Below, one piece after another: positions 27,644 to 36,896 of a DNA stretch of 64,000 bases. Origin of the DNA: Halorarum salinum (lineage in GTDB: Archaea; Halobacteriota; Halobacteria; Halobacteriales; Haloferacaceae). Positions within the stretch are counted from its first letter, which is position 1, and each line of letters starts with the position of its first letter. A program made the translations under genes and the position numbers. The notes under the pieces were generated by a model. It searched no databases. It had not been told where the DNA came from and saw only the letters and a list, made by a program, of their open reading frames with translations. Where the stretch lies: assembly GCF_013402875.1 (NCBI RefSeq), contig NZ_CP058579.1, forward strand, positions 2,542,001 through 2,606,000, given 5' to 3'.

Positions 27644-30007
27644 TCAGTCCCCGTCCGCAGTGTGTAGCCGAATCCGGAGCTCCGTCCCGCCGGCCTCGCG
27701 TTCGCGGATGTCGAGCGTCCCGCGCGAGGCCGTCACGATCCACTTGATGAGCCAGAGCCCGAGCCCGCTGCTGTGGGTGAGCGCCGTCTCGGTCCGGCGC
27801 TCGATGGCGACGCGGTCCTGCTCCGGGATGCCGGGGCCGTCGTCCCTGACACAGAGGAGCACGTCGCCGCGCCCGTCGGCGCGACCGACGTCCAGCGACA
27901 CCTCGATCTCGACCGGCGGTTCGCCGCCGTGTCGGGCCGCGTTCTCGACTGCCTCCTGCAGGGCGGCGCCGAGCACGGGGACCGCGACGACCCGACACGA
28001 CTCGGGCAGCGACGTTCGGATCGAGACGTCGTGTCGTCGCTGGACCGCGTCCACCCGGCGACGGACGATGGCCGCGAGATCGAGCGGCGTCCGGTCGTCC
28101 TCGCGCTCGGTTCCCAGCAGCCCCTCCAGCGTCCCCGCCTTCTCGCTGTGTCCGATGAGCTTCCGCGCGGCCGACCGGACGCGGTCGACGCTCTCGAGCG
28201 CCGCCTCGTCGTCCAGTCGCCGTTCGAGGTTCTCGGCGTGCCCGGAGATGACCTGCACGTCGTTGCGGAGGTTGTGCCGCAGGAACCGGTTCAGCACCTC
28301 CAGTTGTGCGCGCCGCCGGTTCCCCGTGACGTCGGTGACGATGCCCTCGAGCGTCGCCGACGCGTCCCCGTCGGTGAACAGCCCGGTCGCGCGCTCGCGG
28401 ACCCACCGCTCCCCGGAGTCGGCGGTCCGGAGGCGGTAGGTCGACTCGTAGGACCCGCCCTCGGCGAGGGCCGTCCGGCGGTTCCGGACGATGCCCGCGC
28501 GGTCCTCCTCGTGGACGAGGTCCGCGAAGGCGACGCCGTCGGAACCCGTGAGCGTCGCGGGGTCGTACCCGGTCAGCTCGGCGGCGTAGTCGTTGACGAA
28601 CGCGAGCCGTCCCGCGTCGTCGGTCGCCGTCCGGAACACCATCCCAGGGAGGGTGGCGACGAGCGAGGAGAACTGCGTCTTCTGCCGTTCGAGCGCCTGC
28701 TCGGAGCGGTTCCGCTCGATGCAGGTCGCGACGTGTGCGGCGAGCAGTTCGGCGAGTTCGACGTCCGACTCGGAGAAGGCGGCCGGTTCGTTCGAGTACG
28801 CCTGGAACACCCCCACGTCGCCGAGGGGGACGGTGATCCCCGAGACGATGTCCCCGAACACCGGTTCGGCGTCCTCGTCGACGACGACGTCGTCCATCAG
28901 CTCGCTCTCGCCGCGCCGTAGCACCCTCCCGGCGACGCCCTCGTCGGTCCCGAGCACGCGGTCCGGCAGTTCCAGCCCGGTCGAGGTCGCCGCGGAGACG
29001 AACTTCCCGTCGACCGCGCGCAGGAACGTACACTGATCGAACCGGAGGATCTCCTCGGCGGCGTCGACCGCGAGTTCGAAGACGCGCGACTCGCCGTCGG
29101 CGGTGACCATCCCGTCGGCCACGTCGTGGAGGCTCGCGATCTTCCGGCGGTTCTCCCGGAGGGCGTTCACGCTCCGGACGCGTTCGAGCGCGTCGGCGGC
29201 GTGGCCAGCGAGCAGTTCCGCGAGCTCGAGGTCGCGCTCCGAGAACGCGCCGACCCGGGTCGCGGCGGCCTGGAGGACCCCGACGGACCCGACCGGCACG
29301 CTCATCAGGGACCGGTACCGGCTCCGGGCCGGGTCGACGTCGGGGTCGCCGTGGACGTCGTCGACCCGGACGCCCTCGTTGCTCCGGTACGTCTCGCCGG
29401 CGATCCCGTACTCGAGCGGGACCGAGTCGTGGAAGTCGGCCGACGCCGCGGACGTGCTCGCCTTCGTGACCAGTTCCTCTCCCTCGGCGACCGACATCGT
29501 GCTGGTGTCGAAATCGAGGATGTCGGCCGCCGCCGTCACCGTCAGCTCGTGGATCTCGGCCGCCCGCGAACACGACTCGAACTCCGTCGCGACGTCGTGG
29601 AGTCGCTCGACCGGGCGAACCGACCAGTCGTCGTGGGTCCGGGCCGGCGGCCCGCGGACGAAAAGCGCCGTCTCGTACGCGTCGGCCTCGGCCGGTCGGG
29701 CGGCGAGTTCGGTCGCCACCTCCCCGGTCGTGCCGCGCGCGAACACCCACTCGAAGCTGTCCCCCGTCTCGCGGCTCCTGGCGATCGCCCCCTCCAGGTG
29801 CTCCCCGGAGAAGACGGTGGGGCTCGGCGGGCAGAGGGCCGACAGCGGTTCGCCGCGCAGTTCCTCGGGGTCGAGTTCGAGCAGGGACGCGACGACCTCG
29901 TCGACGCCCCGAACGACCCCGTCGGTGACGGCGATCATCCCGTCCTCGAACGGGGAGGTCGCTTCGGGGGCGATCGTCCCGACCGGCGTCCGCGCTTCGT
30001 CCGTCAT
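27644..30007 (-). CDS. Sensor histidine kinase, GAF-GAF-PAS-HisKA/HATPase
   Basis: The protein has 787 residues. An N-terminal PAS-like segment (1-130) is followed by two GAF domains (about 150-300 and 320-480), a PAS/PAC domain (about 495-560) and a kinase core. The phospho-acceptor His lies in FLRHNLRNDVQVISGH near residue 577. The N box EAVENAARHGG, G1 box DDGPGIP and G2 box SSGLGLWLIKWIV complete the ATPase. No membrane segment is visible, so it is a soluble sensor. No response regulator gene is adjacent, which is common for haloarchaeal kinases. The start at 30007 (MTDEARTPVG) omits an Arg-rich upstream extension. A TATA-like GATATTTAC precedes it by about 70 bases. Confidence 0.88.
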   Translation of the reverse strand: MTDEARTPVGTIAPEATSPFEDGMIAVTDGVVRGVDEVVASLLELDPEELRGEPLSALCPPSPTVFSGEHLEGAIARSRETGDSFEWVFARGTTGEVATELAARPAEADAYETALFVRGPPARTHDDWSVRPVERLHDVATEFESCSRAAEIHELTVTAAADILDFDTSTMSVAEGEELVTKASTSAASADFHDSVPLEYGIAGETYRSNEGVRVDDVHGDPDVDPARSRYRSLMSVPVGSVGVLQAAATRVGAFSERDLELAELLAGHAADALERVRSVNALRENRRKIASLHDVADGMVTADGESRVFELAVDAAEEILRFDQCTFLRAVDGKFVSAATSTGLELPDRVLGTDEGVAGRVLRRGESELMDDVVVDEDAEPVFGDIVSGITVPLGDVGVFQAYSNEPAAFSESDVELAELLAAHVATCIERNRSEQALERQKTQFSSLVATLPGMVFRTATDDAGRLAFVNDYAAELTGYDPATLTGSDGVAFADLVHEEDRAGIVRNRRTALAEGGSYESTYRLRTADSGERWVRERATGLFTDGDASATLEGIVTDVTGNRRRAQLEVLNRFLRHNLRNDVQVISGHAENLERRLDDEAALESVDRVRSAARKLIGHSEKAGTLEGLLGTEREDDRTPLDLAAIVRRRVDAVQRRHDVSIRTSLPESCRVVAVPVLGAALQEAVENAARHGGEPPVEIEVSLDVGRADGRGDVLLCVRDDGPGIPEQDRVAIERRTETALTHSSGLGLWLIKWIVTASRGTLDIREREAGGTELRIRLHTADGD

Positions 30008-30134
30008 CGGTTCTCCTCGGTATGCGGGGCCGTTCGCCCCGCGTCCTCGTACCTTCCAGTTGCAAGTGGCCAGTAAATATCCTTCGACCCGACTGATTGC
30101 GACGGCCGACCGGACGTTCCGGCCGGAACGCCCC

Positions 30135-31445
30135 TCACGACCGGAGTTCCACGCCGACGCGTTCGGCGGCCTCGGGGAGGGCACGCGCCCGCTCGGCCGC
30201 GGCCACGTACTCCGCGATCGGCCGGTCGAGCGCGTCGACCCGGACGTCGCCGTCGCGGTGGGTCAGGCGTTCGTCGGCGTACGCCACCCGGCGGGCCGGG
30301 TCGGGGACCACCTCGGCGACGAGTTCCGGTTCGGCGGACGACGCCGCCGCGTCCGCGACGGCCTCGACCGCGGCCCGCCGGCGTTCCTCCACGTCCCCCG
30401 CGTCGTCCACGGCGAACGACTCGCCGTCCTCGATTCGGGACCGGACCGAATCGAACGCGTCGAGCGAGGCGAACCCGTCGACCGCCGCGACGACCGCCCG
30501 TGCCGGGCCCTCAGCGACGGATTCAGGGCTCCACGCCCCGCCGACGAGGTCGTACACGAGTTCCTCGAGCGCCCGCTCTGCCGGCGTCCCCGCCACGTCG
30601 CGGTCCATGTGCTCGGAGGCGTCGAACCCCCGCGTCAGGGACCGTTCGTCGACCGCGTCGTCCAACGCCGCGGCCAGCGACGTCGCGGCGTCCTCCAGGG
30701 CGGCTGCGATGTCGGTCTCCGCGTCGAGCGACTCGACGAACGCGTCGTACAGCGTCGCCGCGTCCGCGGTCAGCGCGCGGGCGTCCTCGTGCTCGCCCGC
30801 GAGTTCACCGACCCCGAGGACGCCCTCCGACTCCGCGTGGGGGCCGGACCGTCCGTCCAGCCGACCCTCGGCGTGCGCCGTGAACCCCTCGATCGCGGCG
30901 TGGACCACCGCCGCGCGGGCCGGGTCGTCGCCGACGTACTCCGTCCGCTCGCGAACGGCCGAGAGCTCCTCCCCGAGCTCCCCGCTCTCGGACGCCACGT
31001 CCTCGCGGGTCAACTCGCCCTCCGTCGCCCGCCACGCGGCCGAGACGGTCATCGAACGCCGGCGGGCGCGGCGGGCCTCGGACAGGAGTTCCCGCTCGGT
31101 CTCCGCCTCGACGGCACGCCGGATCGCCTCCTCGGCGTCCCCGTACCGGCGTCGCATCCGTTCCCTGACTGCGCCGTTCGGGACCTCGTCGGGGCCGAGC
31201 CGGTCGGGAACGTCGGCGAGCAGCTCCCGCGCGCGGTCGAGGCTGCCCGAGAGGCGCTCGTCGGGGAGGTCGACCGGGAACGTCCCGGCCACGGTCGGGT
31301 CCGACTCCCCCACGGCGCTCCGGAGCGCCGCCCCGTCCAGCGTGGGCGGCTCCTCCTCCCCGACCGGGAGGCGCCCGCACCCGGCGAGCGCGACGCCGCC
31401 GACGAGCGTGAGGGCGCCGCGTCGGGTCGTCCGCGGGCCCGTCAT
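30135..31445 (-). CDS. Tat-type lipoprotein of unknown function
   Basis: The protein has 436 residues. The N-terminus TTRRGALTLVGGVALAGC has a twin-arginine pair, a hydrophobic stretch and a lipobox Cys, so it is probably exported and lipid-anchored. The rest is almost entirely Ala/Glu/Arg-rich helix without recognisable domains, suggesting a helical bundle or coiled-coil-like extracellular protein. The ATG at 31445 overlaps the stop of the upstream lipoprotein gene (ATGA), so the pair is translationally coupled. I do not recognise the family. Confidence 0.72.
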   Translation of the reverse strand: MTGPRTTRRGALTLVGGVALAGCGRLPVGEEEPPTLDGAALRSAVGESDPTVAGTFPVDLPDERLSGSLDRARELLADVPDRLGPDEVPNGAVRERMRRRYGDAEEAIRRAVEAETERELLSEARRARRRSMTVSAAWRATEGELTREDVASESGELGEELSAVRERTEYVGDDPARAAVVHAAIEGFTAHAEGRLDGRSGPHAESEGVLGVGELAGEHEDARALTADAATLYDAFVESLDAETDIAAALEDAATSLAAALDDAVDERSLTRGFDASEHMDRDVAGTPAERALEELVYDLVGGAWSPESVAEGPARAVVAAVDGFASLDAFDSVRSRIEDGESFAVDDAGDVEERRRAAVEAVADAAASSAEPELVAEVVPDPARRVAYADERLTHRDGDVRVDALDRPIAEYVAAAERARALPEAAERVGVELRS

Positions 31446-32083
31446 CGGTCGTCCCCCGTCGCGTTCCCCTCCCGGTCGCGGATCCACGGCGGGAGCCGAC
31501 ACCCGCTGAAACTGGATCCGGACCCGTATCCGCTGACCTGGTCGGGGTCCACGACGTCGGGGATCCGGACGAGCGTCGCCACCGTGTCGTACGTGTCCGT
31601 CTCGCAGGCAACGTCAACGTCCCGGAGCACGCGCCCGTAGTCCGTGCGGATCTCCGTGGCCGACCAGCCGACGTAACACAGTTCGCGGCGGTAGCACTCC
31701 CCGATCCGGGACTGGTCGACGTACACGGTCTCCTCGTCGAAGTCCGTCGCCTCGAGGAACTCGCGCGCGGCCCCGGCGCCGTCCACGTCGGCGAACCGCG
31801 TCGCGTCGACGCGTTCCCCGTCGGCGACGAACCCCTGCGGGTGGTACGACTCGGGGGGTCCATCCCCGTCAGTGGCGGTCCGCCCGTCCGCGAACCAGAC
31901 GACCGCACGCTCGCCCGGGCCCCTGAGCGTCGCGAGCTCGGGGTCGGTCTCGACGTTCTCGGGGCCGCGCCGCTCGGTGGGCGTCCGGCTCGGCGAGTCG
32001 AACTCCGTCCCGTTACATCCGGCCGCGAGCGGGAGCAGCGCCGCCGCTCCGCGGAGGGCGTCTCGTCTCGTGATGGGGACCAT
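31442..32083 (-). CDS. Small Tat-type lipoprotein of unknown function
   Basis: The 213-residue protein opens with ITRRDALRGAAALLPLAAGC, a twin-arginine and lipobox signal. The mature part contains several cysteines (CYRRELCYVGW, then a later Cys pair including SGCRLPPW), which may form disulfides outside the cell. The family is unknown to me. It is the first gene of the two-lipoprotein unit. The ATG at 32083 is preferred; the frame continues upstream to 32167 without signal-like character. Confidence 0.72.
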   Translation of the reverse strand: MVPITRRDALRGAAALLPLAAGCNGTEFDSPSRTPTERRGPENVETDPELATLRGPGERAVVWFADGRTATDGDGPPESYHPQGFVADGERVDATRFADVDGAGAAREFLEATDFDEETVYVDQSRIGECYRRELCYVGWSATEIRTDYGRVLRDVDVACETDTYDTVATLVRIPDVVDPDQVSGYGSGSSFSGCRLPPWIRDREGNATGDDR

Positions 32084-32204
32084 CCTTTCGGCGGGAGTGG
32101 GTCCCCGGCCCCCATATAACGGTCGGATCCCCGCCCGCGGCCGTCGACCGGGGCCGACGAACTTCACCCCCGACCTTTATCGACCCTCCCTGCCACCCCG
32201 GCGT

Positions 32205-32993
32205 ATGCCCGACGTGACGCTCGTCGACCGCGGCCGCGTCCGCGCGGACGCCGGCTACGTGCTCGACGGCCACACGATGGCGAGCGCGGCGGAGCCGAAC
32301 CCCGACCACGAGCGCCTCGAGTTCGTCGTCTGGAGCGCGGTCGTCGAGGCCGGCGGCCGGACCTACCTCTGGGACACCGGCCCGCCGCCGAACGCCGCCG
32401 ACTACTGGCCGGACCCGCTGTACGGCGCCTTCGAGGCGTACGACGCCGACGGGCGCTCGCTCGCGGCCGACCTCGCGACGGCGGGCTACGACCTCGGCGA
32501 CGTCGACGCGGTGGTCGCGAGCCACCTCCACCTCGACCACGCCGGCGAACTCGACGCGTTCGCGGGGACGGGGACCCCGGTGTACGTCCACGAGGAGGAG
32601 CTGAAGTACGCCTTCTACTCCGCGAAGACGGGAGAGGGCTCCGTCGCGTACCTCGCGGACGACTTCGACGGCGACCTGAACTGGTCGGTCGTCCGCCGGC
32701 ACCGCCACACCCTCGCGGACGGCTTCGAACTGCTCCACCTGCCCGGACACACCCCGGGCGTGCTCGGCGCGCTGGTCGAGACGGACGCCGGCACCCTGCT
32801 CGTCGCCGGAGACGAGGCGTACGTCGAAGCGAACCTCGAAGACGGCGTCCCCCTCGGGCCAGGACTTCTGTGGAGCGAACCGGCGTGGCGCGAGAGCCGG
32901 GAGACGCTGCTGGAACTCCGGCGGCGCCACGACGCCGACGTGCTGTACGGCCACGACCTCGACCGGTTCGAGGAACTGGCCGAGCGGTACTGA
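32205..32993 (+). CDS. Metallo-beta-lactamase fold hydrolase (lactonase-like)
   Basis: The 262-residue protein contains the MBL zinc motif SHLHLDHAG near residues 105-113. A further metal His is in LPGHTPGVLG, the bridging Asp in VAGDEAYVE, and the last His in LYGHDLDRF. This pattern is closest to the N-acyl homoserine lactonase-like branch (AhlD/AttM type). The true substrate is unknown. The ATG at 32205 lies about 27 bases after a TATA-like CTTTATC, fitting a leaderless transcript. It is divergent from the lipoprotein pair. Confidence 0.85.
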   Translation: MPDVTLVDRGRVRADAGYVLDGHTMASAAEPNPDHERLEFVVWSAVVEAGGRTYLWDTGPPPNAADYWPDPLYGAFEAYDADGRSLAADLATAGYDLGDVDAVVASHLHLDHAGELDAFAGTGTPVYVHEEELKYAFYSAKTGEGSVAYLADDFDGDLNWSVVRRHRHTLADGFELLHLPGHTPGVLGALVETDAGTLLVAGDEAYVEANLEDGVPLGPGLLWSEPAWRESRETLLELRRRHDADVLYGHDLDRFEELAERY

Positions 32994-33061
32994 GCGGCCG
33001 GGTCGGTCGCCGACGCCGCTGGGCCGGCGACCGACCGTCGGTTCGCGGCCCGGCCGAGTTC

Positions 33062-33091
33062 CGTAAACCATTACTCGTAGCTCGGTTTACG
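33062..33091 (+). promoter_or_regulatory. BirA-type biotin operator upstream of bioY
   Basis: A perfect inverted repeat CGTAAACC (33062-33069) and GGTTTACG (33084-33091) is separated by 14 bases and ends eight bases before the bioY start. The half-sites and spacing match the known BirA operator (GTAAACC-N14-16-GGTTTAC), which is documented in bacteria and predicted in some archaea. Biotin-dependent repression of the uptake operon by a BirA with a DNA-binding domain is inferred. Confidence 0.85.
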
Positions 33092-33099
33092 ACACCTCG

Positions 33100-33681
33100 A
33101 TGAGCACGGACACTCGGCAGGTCGACCTCGTCGACGACGCCGTCGTCGGCAACCTCGCCCGCGCGGCGCTGTTCGCGGCGCTCACGGGCGTCTTCGCGTA
33201 CGTCTCGTTCCAGCTCCCGGTCACCTCGGTTCCGTTCACGCTGCAGGTGCTCGGCGTGTTCCTCGCCGGCGCGTTCCTCGGGCCGGCCTGGGGCGCCGGT
33301 TCGATGACGCTGTACCTGCTCGCGGGCGCGGTCGGCGCGCCCGTCTTCGCCTACGGGGCGGCGGGCGTCGGCGTCCTGTTCGGCCAGTGGGGCGGCTACC
33401 TCTGGTCGTACCCGTTCGCTGCGGGAGTCGTCGGCCTCGCGGCGCACGGCACTGGGGACCGACGCGACCCCCGCGAGGTCGGGCTGGCGCGGCTCGTCGG
33501 CGGGATGGCGGCGGCGACGCTCGTCGTCTACACGTTCGGGACGGTCGGATACGCGGTCGTGGGCGACGTCAGTTTCGCGGCGGCCGTCCTCGCGGCGGCG
33601 GTCCCGTTCGTCCCCGCGGAACTCCTGAAGATGGCCGCGGCCGTGGCGGTCGTCAGGAGCGACGCCGTCGTCGCCCGGTAG
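33100..33681 (+). CDS. bioY: BioY biotin transporter, substrate-binding (S) component
   Basis: The 193-residue protein has six membrane helices and matches BioY. The motifs VTSVPFTLQVLGVFLAGAFL, GAGSMTLYLLAGAVGAPVFA and GQWGGYLWSYPFA are characteristic. BioY captures biotin within an energy-coupling factor (ECF) transporter. The next two genes supply the ATPase and T component, so this is a complete dedicated BioMNY-type system. The stop codon abuts the ATG of the ATPase gene. A BirA-type operator lies directly upstream. Confidence 0.93.
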   Translation: MSTDTRQVDLVDDAVVGNLARAALFAALTGVFAYVSFQLPVTSVPFTLQVLGVFLAGAFLGPAWGAGSMTLYLLAGAVGAPVFAYGAAGVGVLFGQWGGYLWSYPFAAGVVGLAAHGTGDRRDPREVGLARLVGGMAAATLVVYTFGTVGYAVVGDVSFAAAVLAAAVPFVPAELLKMAAAVAVVRSDAVVAR

Positions 33682-34389
33682 ATGATCTCGGTCCGGGGGG
33701 TGACCCACGGCTACGGCGACGACGTCGTGCTCGCGGACGTGTCGCTCACCGTCCCCGACGGCGAGTTCCTCGTCCTCGCGGGCGCGAACGGCTCCGGGAA
33801 GACGACGCTCGTCCGGCACTTCAACGGGCTGCTCGCCCCCGACGAGGGGGAGGTGCTCGTCGACGGGACGCCCGTCGCCGACGACCCCGTCGCGGCACGG
33901 ACGGCGGTCGGAATGGTGTTCCAGGAGCCGCGCGACGCGTTCGTCGCGGCGACCGTCGGCGCCGACGTGGCGTTCGGCCCGGAGAACCTGGGGCTCGCCC
34001 GCCCTGAGATCGACGACCGCGTCGGCGACGCGCTGGCAGGCGTGGGGCTGGCGGGTCGGCGGGACGAACGGATCGACCGGCTCTCGGGCGGCGAGCGGGA
34101 GCGGGTCGCGATCGCCGGCGCGCTCGCGATGCGCCCGGGGCACCTCGTCCTCGACGAACCGTTCACGGGACTGGACGAACCGGCGCGTCGTTCCGTGCTC
34201 GCACGGCTCGACGAACTGCACGCGGGAGGGACCGGCGTGATCGTCGTCACCCACGACCTCCGGGACGTGTTCGACCGAGCGGATCGGCTGATCGCCCTCT
34301 CGGACGGGCGAATCGCCGTCGACGGCGCGCCCGCTGCCGTGCGCGAGGAGCTGACCGACCTCCCGATCCGCGTGCCCGGACCCCGCTGA
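33682..34389 (+). CDS. ECF transporter ATP-binding protein (BioM/EcfA-like)
   Basis: This is a 235-residue ABC ATPase. Walker A ANGSGKTT is near residue 35, Q-loop context is GMVFQEPRDAF, signature LSGGE is near residue 134, Walker B LVLDEPFTGLD follows, and the switch His is in VVTHDLRD. It powers biotin uptake with BioY and EcfT. A single ATPase gene means a homodimer here, as in BioMNY. It starts immediately after bioY and overlaps the EcfT gene by one base, so the three form one translationally linked operon. Confidence 0.92.
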   Translation: MISVRGVTHGYGDDVVLADVSLTVPDGEFLVLAGANGSGKTTLVRHFNGLLAPDEGEVLVDGTPVADDPVAARTAVGMVFQEPRDAFVAATVGADVAFGPENLGLARPEIDDRVGDALAGVGLAGRRDERIDRLSGGERERVAIAGALAMRPGHLVLDEPFTGLDEPARRSVLARLDELHAGGTGVIVVTHDLRDVFDRADRLIALSDGRIAVDGAPAAVREELTDLPIRVPGPR

Positions 34390-35096
34390 TGCTCCGGTAC
34401 GCCCCCGGCGACACGCTCGCACACCGGCTCGACCCCCGCACGAAACTCACGGCCCAGGCGGCGTTCGTTACGGTCGCGTTCGCACACACCACCCCCGTCG
34501 GACTGCTCGCCCTGACGGCCGTTGCCCTCGGACTCCTCGCGCTCGCGGGGCTCGGTCCCCGGGTCGCGCTCGGCGAGGTCCGCGGCGTCGTGCCGTTCCT
34601 GCTCGTGGGACCCGTCGTCGAGGCCGCGCGCTTCGGCCCGCCCTGGCTCGTCCCCGCCGACGCCGTCGCGCCGGCGCTGGCGAGCTACCGGACCGTCCTC
34701 CTGCTGCTGCTCGCGGTCGCCTACGTCCGGACGACGCCGGTGCGGGACTCGGAGGCGGCGGTCGCCCGGCTCGTCCCCGGCCGGCCGGGTCGGCTGGCCG
34801 CCATCGGCGTCGGACTCGTCTTCCGGTTCCTGCCGCTGCTGCAGGCGGACGTCGCGAGGGCGCGGACGGCGATGCGCGCGCGCCTCGGGACCGAGCGGCC
34901 CGTCGCGGAGCGGGTCCGCCTCGTCGCGACCGCCGGCCTGGGGCACGCCCTCGGCCGAGCGGACGCGCTCGCGCTCGCGCTCCGGGCGCGGTGCGTCTCC
35001 TGGAACCCGACGCCGCCGCCCCTCGAGTTCGGCCGCGCCGACGCGGCGGGCCTGGCGTTCTCGGCCGGACTGCTCGCCTGGGGGCTGCTCCCGTGA
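34389..35096 (+). CDS. ECF transporter transmembrane coupling protein (BioN/EcfT-like)
   Basis: The 235-residue membrane protein has about five helices and opens with RYAPGDTLAHRLDPRTKL, the typical EcfT beginning. The cytosolic coupling helices with small-residue/Arg motifs are represented by RARTAMRARLG and later ALALRARC. It joins BioY to the ATPase. It is the last gene of the biotin operon. Confidence 0.9.
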   Translation: MLRYAPGDTLAHRLDPRTKLTAQAAFVTVAFAHTTPVGLLALTAVALGLLALAGLGPRVALGEVRGVVPFLLVGPVVEAARFGPPWLVPADAVAPALASYRTVLLLLLAVAYVRTTPVRDSEAAVARLVPGRPGRLAAIGVGLVFRFLPLLQADVARARTAMRARLGTERPVAERVRLVATAGLGHALGRADALALALRARCVSWNPTPPPLEFGRADAAGLAFSAGLLAWGLLP

Positions 35097-35256
35097 GCGT
35101 GGCCGTTCCCCGCGTCGCCGGCGCAGGTCCCGTTCCCGGGTCGCGGTCCGAGGTCGGAGGGCGCCGAACTGCCGCCGGCATCGGTCGTCCGCGCTCGAAC
35201 CCGGCCGACCGATGCCGACGTGCTTTTTATGGCCGCCGGGAGAACTCACGGACGAC

Positions 35257-35451
35257 ATGAGCGAACGCGGCATGGAGGACTGGCTGGTTCGGTATCTGGT
35301 GGTGCTGGTCGTCGGCTCGACGGCGCTGCTGGCGCTCCTGTACGGGCTCGTCTTCATGAACTCGATGGGGACGGCCGCGCTCTCGGTCGTCGTGCTCGCG
35401 CTGGTGAGCGTCCTCGTCGTCCGCGACCTCAGGGACTGGCGGACGGCTTAG
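35257..35451 (+). CDS. 64-residue membrane protein
   Basis: This small protein has two membrane helices, roughly residues 11-33 and 37-55, and a basic C-terminus (VRDLRDWRTA). The ATG at 35257 follows a TATA-like CTTTTTA at about 35223-35229 by 28 bases, supporting a leaderless transcript and a real gene. Its stop overlaps the convergent aldo/keto reductase stop by three bases. The function is unknown. Confidence 0.7.
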   Translation: MSERGMEDWLVRYLVVLVVGSTALLALLYGLVFMNSMGTAALSVVVLALVSVLVVRDLRDWRTA

Positions 35452-36305
35452 GCGGCGTCCTCCAGCGTCGCGAGTTCGTCGTCGGACAGGTCGAGTTCGG
35501 CGGCGCCCACGTTCTCCTCCAGGTGGTCGACGCTCGAGGTTCCCGGAATCGGGAGCGTCACGTCCCAGCGCTCGAGCAACCACGCGAGCGCGACCTGCTG
35601 CTCCGTGGCGTCGTGTACGTCCGCCACCTCCCCGAGCGGGTTCGCCGCGTCCCCGAGGTCGCCCGCCTCGAGCGGGAAGTAGGGGATGAACCCGATGCCC
35701 GCGTCCTCGCAGGCCGAGAGCACGTCCTCGTGCTCGCGGTTCGCGACGCTGTAGCTGTTCTGGACGGTCGCCACGTCGACCTGCTCGCGCGCCTCGTCCA
35801 GTTGCTCGACCGAGACGTTCGACAGGCCGACGTGACGAACGTGCCCCGCGTCCTTCAGTTCCGCGAACGCTGCGACGCTGTCGGCGAACGGGGTGTCGGG
35901 GTCGGGTCGGTGGAACTGGTAGAGGTCGACGGTGTCGACGCCGAGTCTGTCCTTGCTCACGAGAACCTGGTTCCGGACGTAGTCGGGGTCGCCGTGGGGC
36001 TTCCACTCGCCGGCGTCGTCACGCAGGAGCCCGGCCTTCGTCGCGACGACCGCCTCCCCCGGGACCTCGGCCTCCCGGAGGAGACGCTCCGAGACGCCCG
36101 GGCCGTAGGAGTCCGCGGTGTCGACGAAGTCGACGCCCAGTTCGAGCGCCCGGCGGGCGACCGTTCGGGCCGCCCCTTCGTCGTCGGGCGGGCCGATGAC
36201 GTCCTCCCCACAGAGCCGCATCGCGCCGAACCCGAGGCGATTCACCGTCGTCTCCCCGCCGATGTCGAACGTGCCGGCCGCGCCGGCGTCGGGCTGGTCG
36301 CTCAT
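35448..36305 (-). CDS. Aldo/keto reductase
   Basis: The 285-residue protein has the AKR catalytic tetrad in order: Asp and Tyr in VDTADSYGPG, Lys in VVATKAGLL, and His in LYQFHRPDP. The late motif PIPGTSSVDHLEENV is the NADPH-binding region. It reduces aldehydes or ketones with NAD(P)H; the physiological substrate is not evident. Length fits the shorter bacterial/archaeal AKR class. The start is the ATG at 36305. Confidence 0.9.
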   Translation of the reverse strand: MSDQPDAGAAGTFDIGGETTVNRLGFGAMRLCGEDVIGPPDDEGAARTVARRALELGVDFVDTADSYGPGVSERLLREAEVPGEAVVATKAGLLRDDAGEWKPHGDPDYVRNQVLVSKDRLGVDTVDLYQFHRPDPDTPFADSVAAFAELKDAGHVRHVGLSNVSVEQLDEAREQVDVATVQNSYSVANREHEDVLSACEDAGIGFIPYFPLEAGDLGDAANPLGEVADVHDATEQQVALAWLLERWDVTLPIPGTSSVDHLEENVGAAELDLSDDELATLEDAA

Positions 36306-36563
36306 GCGGGAATCGGTTCGGCTCCCCGCCTGATAATCGATGCGGCGGGACGGTGGTGGGCTCCCCGCGGGCCGCTCCGGTCCGGTCGCGCGATCCGTCG
36401 GCCGGGTCCGGATGGCCCGCCAGTACGGACGGTGGAGCCGACGCTGGTCCGTTTCACGTTCCGCCCCGCATCGCCGACGCGAGCCCTCGGCTGGCCGGGA
36501 TAGCGTTCGAAAGAATCGTTCGTTCGTGTCCGACGTCGCCGCGAGGCGACGGTGGAACCCTAT

Positions 36564-36758
36564 CTACAGGCGCTCGACGTTCGTCGCGCGCGGGCCCTTG
36601 GGGGCCTGCTCGATGTCGAACTCGATCTCCTGTCCTTCTTCGAGATCCGGACCGCCGACGTCCTCCATGTGGAAGAACACGTCCTCGTCCGCGTCGTCGC
36701 TCTCGATGAAACCGTAGCCGCCAGTGTCGTTGAAGAAGTCAACCTTCCCTTTCGCCAT
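36564..36758 (-). CDS. cspA: Cold-shock domain protein (CspA family)
   Basis: The 64-residue protein is a single cold-shock domain with both RNA-binding motifs, GGYGFIES (RNP1) and DVFFHM (RNP2). It binds single-stranded RNA or DNA as a chaperone. It is strongly acidic, as expected for a halophile. A TATA-like GGTTATCC lies about 30 bases upstream on the minus strand (36787-36795). The gene is monocistronic. Confidence 0.93.
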   Translation of the reverse strand: MAKGKVDFFNDTGGYGFIESDDADEDVFFHMEDVGGPDLEEGQEIEFDIEQAPKGPRATNVERL

Positions 36759-36896
36759 TGCAACCTCCCGTAGCGGGGGCCGAGGGATAACCCTTCCGCG
36801 TGTCGCGGTACCACGGACCCCTATGGGTCTCCGGCACGAAACCGCACCGAGACGGGTCGACGACGACCGTCTCGAGCGAATCGCCGGTTCGACCGG

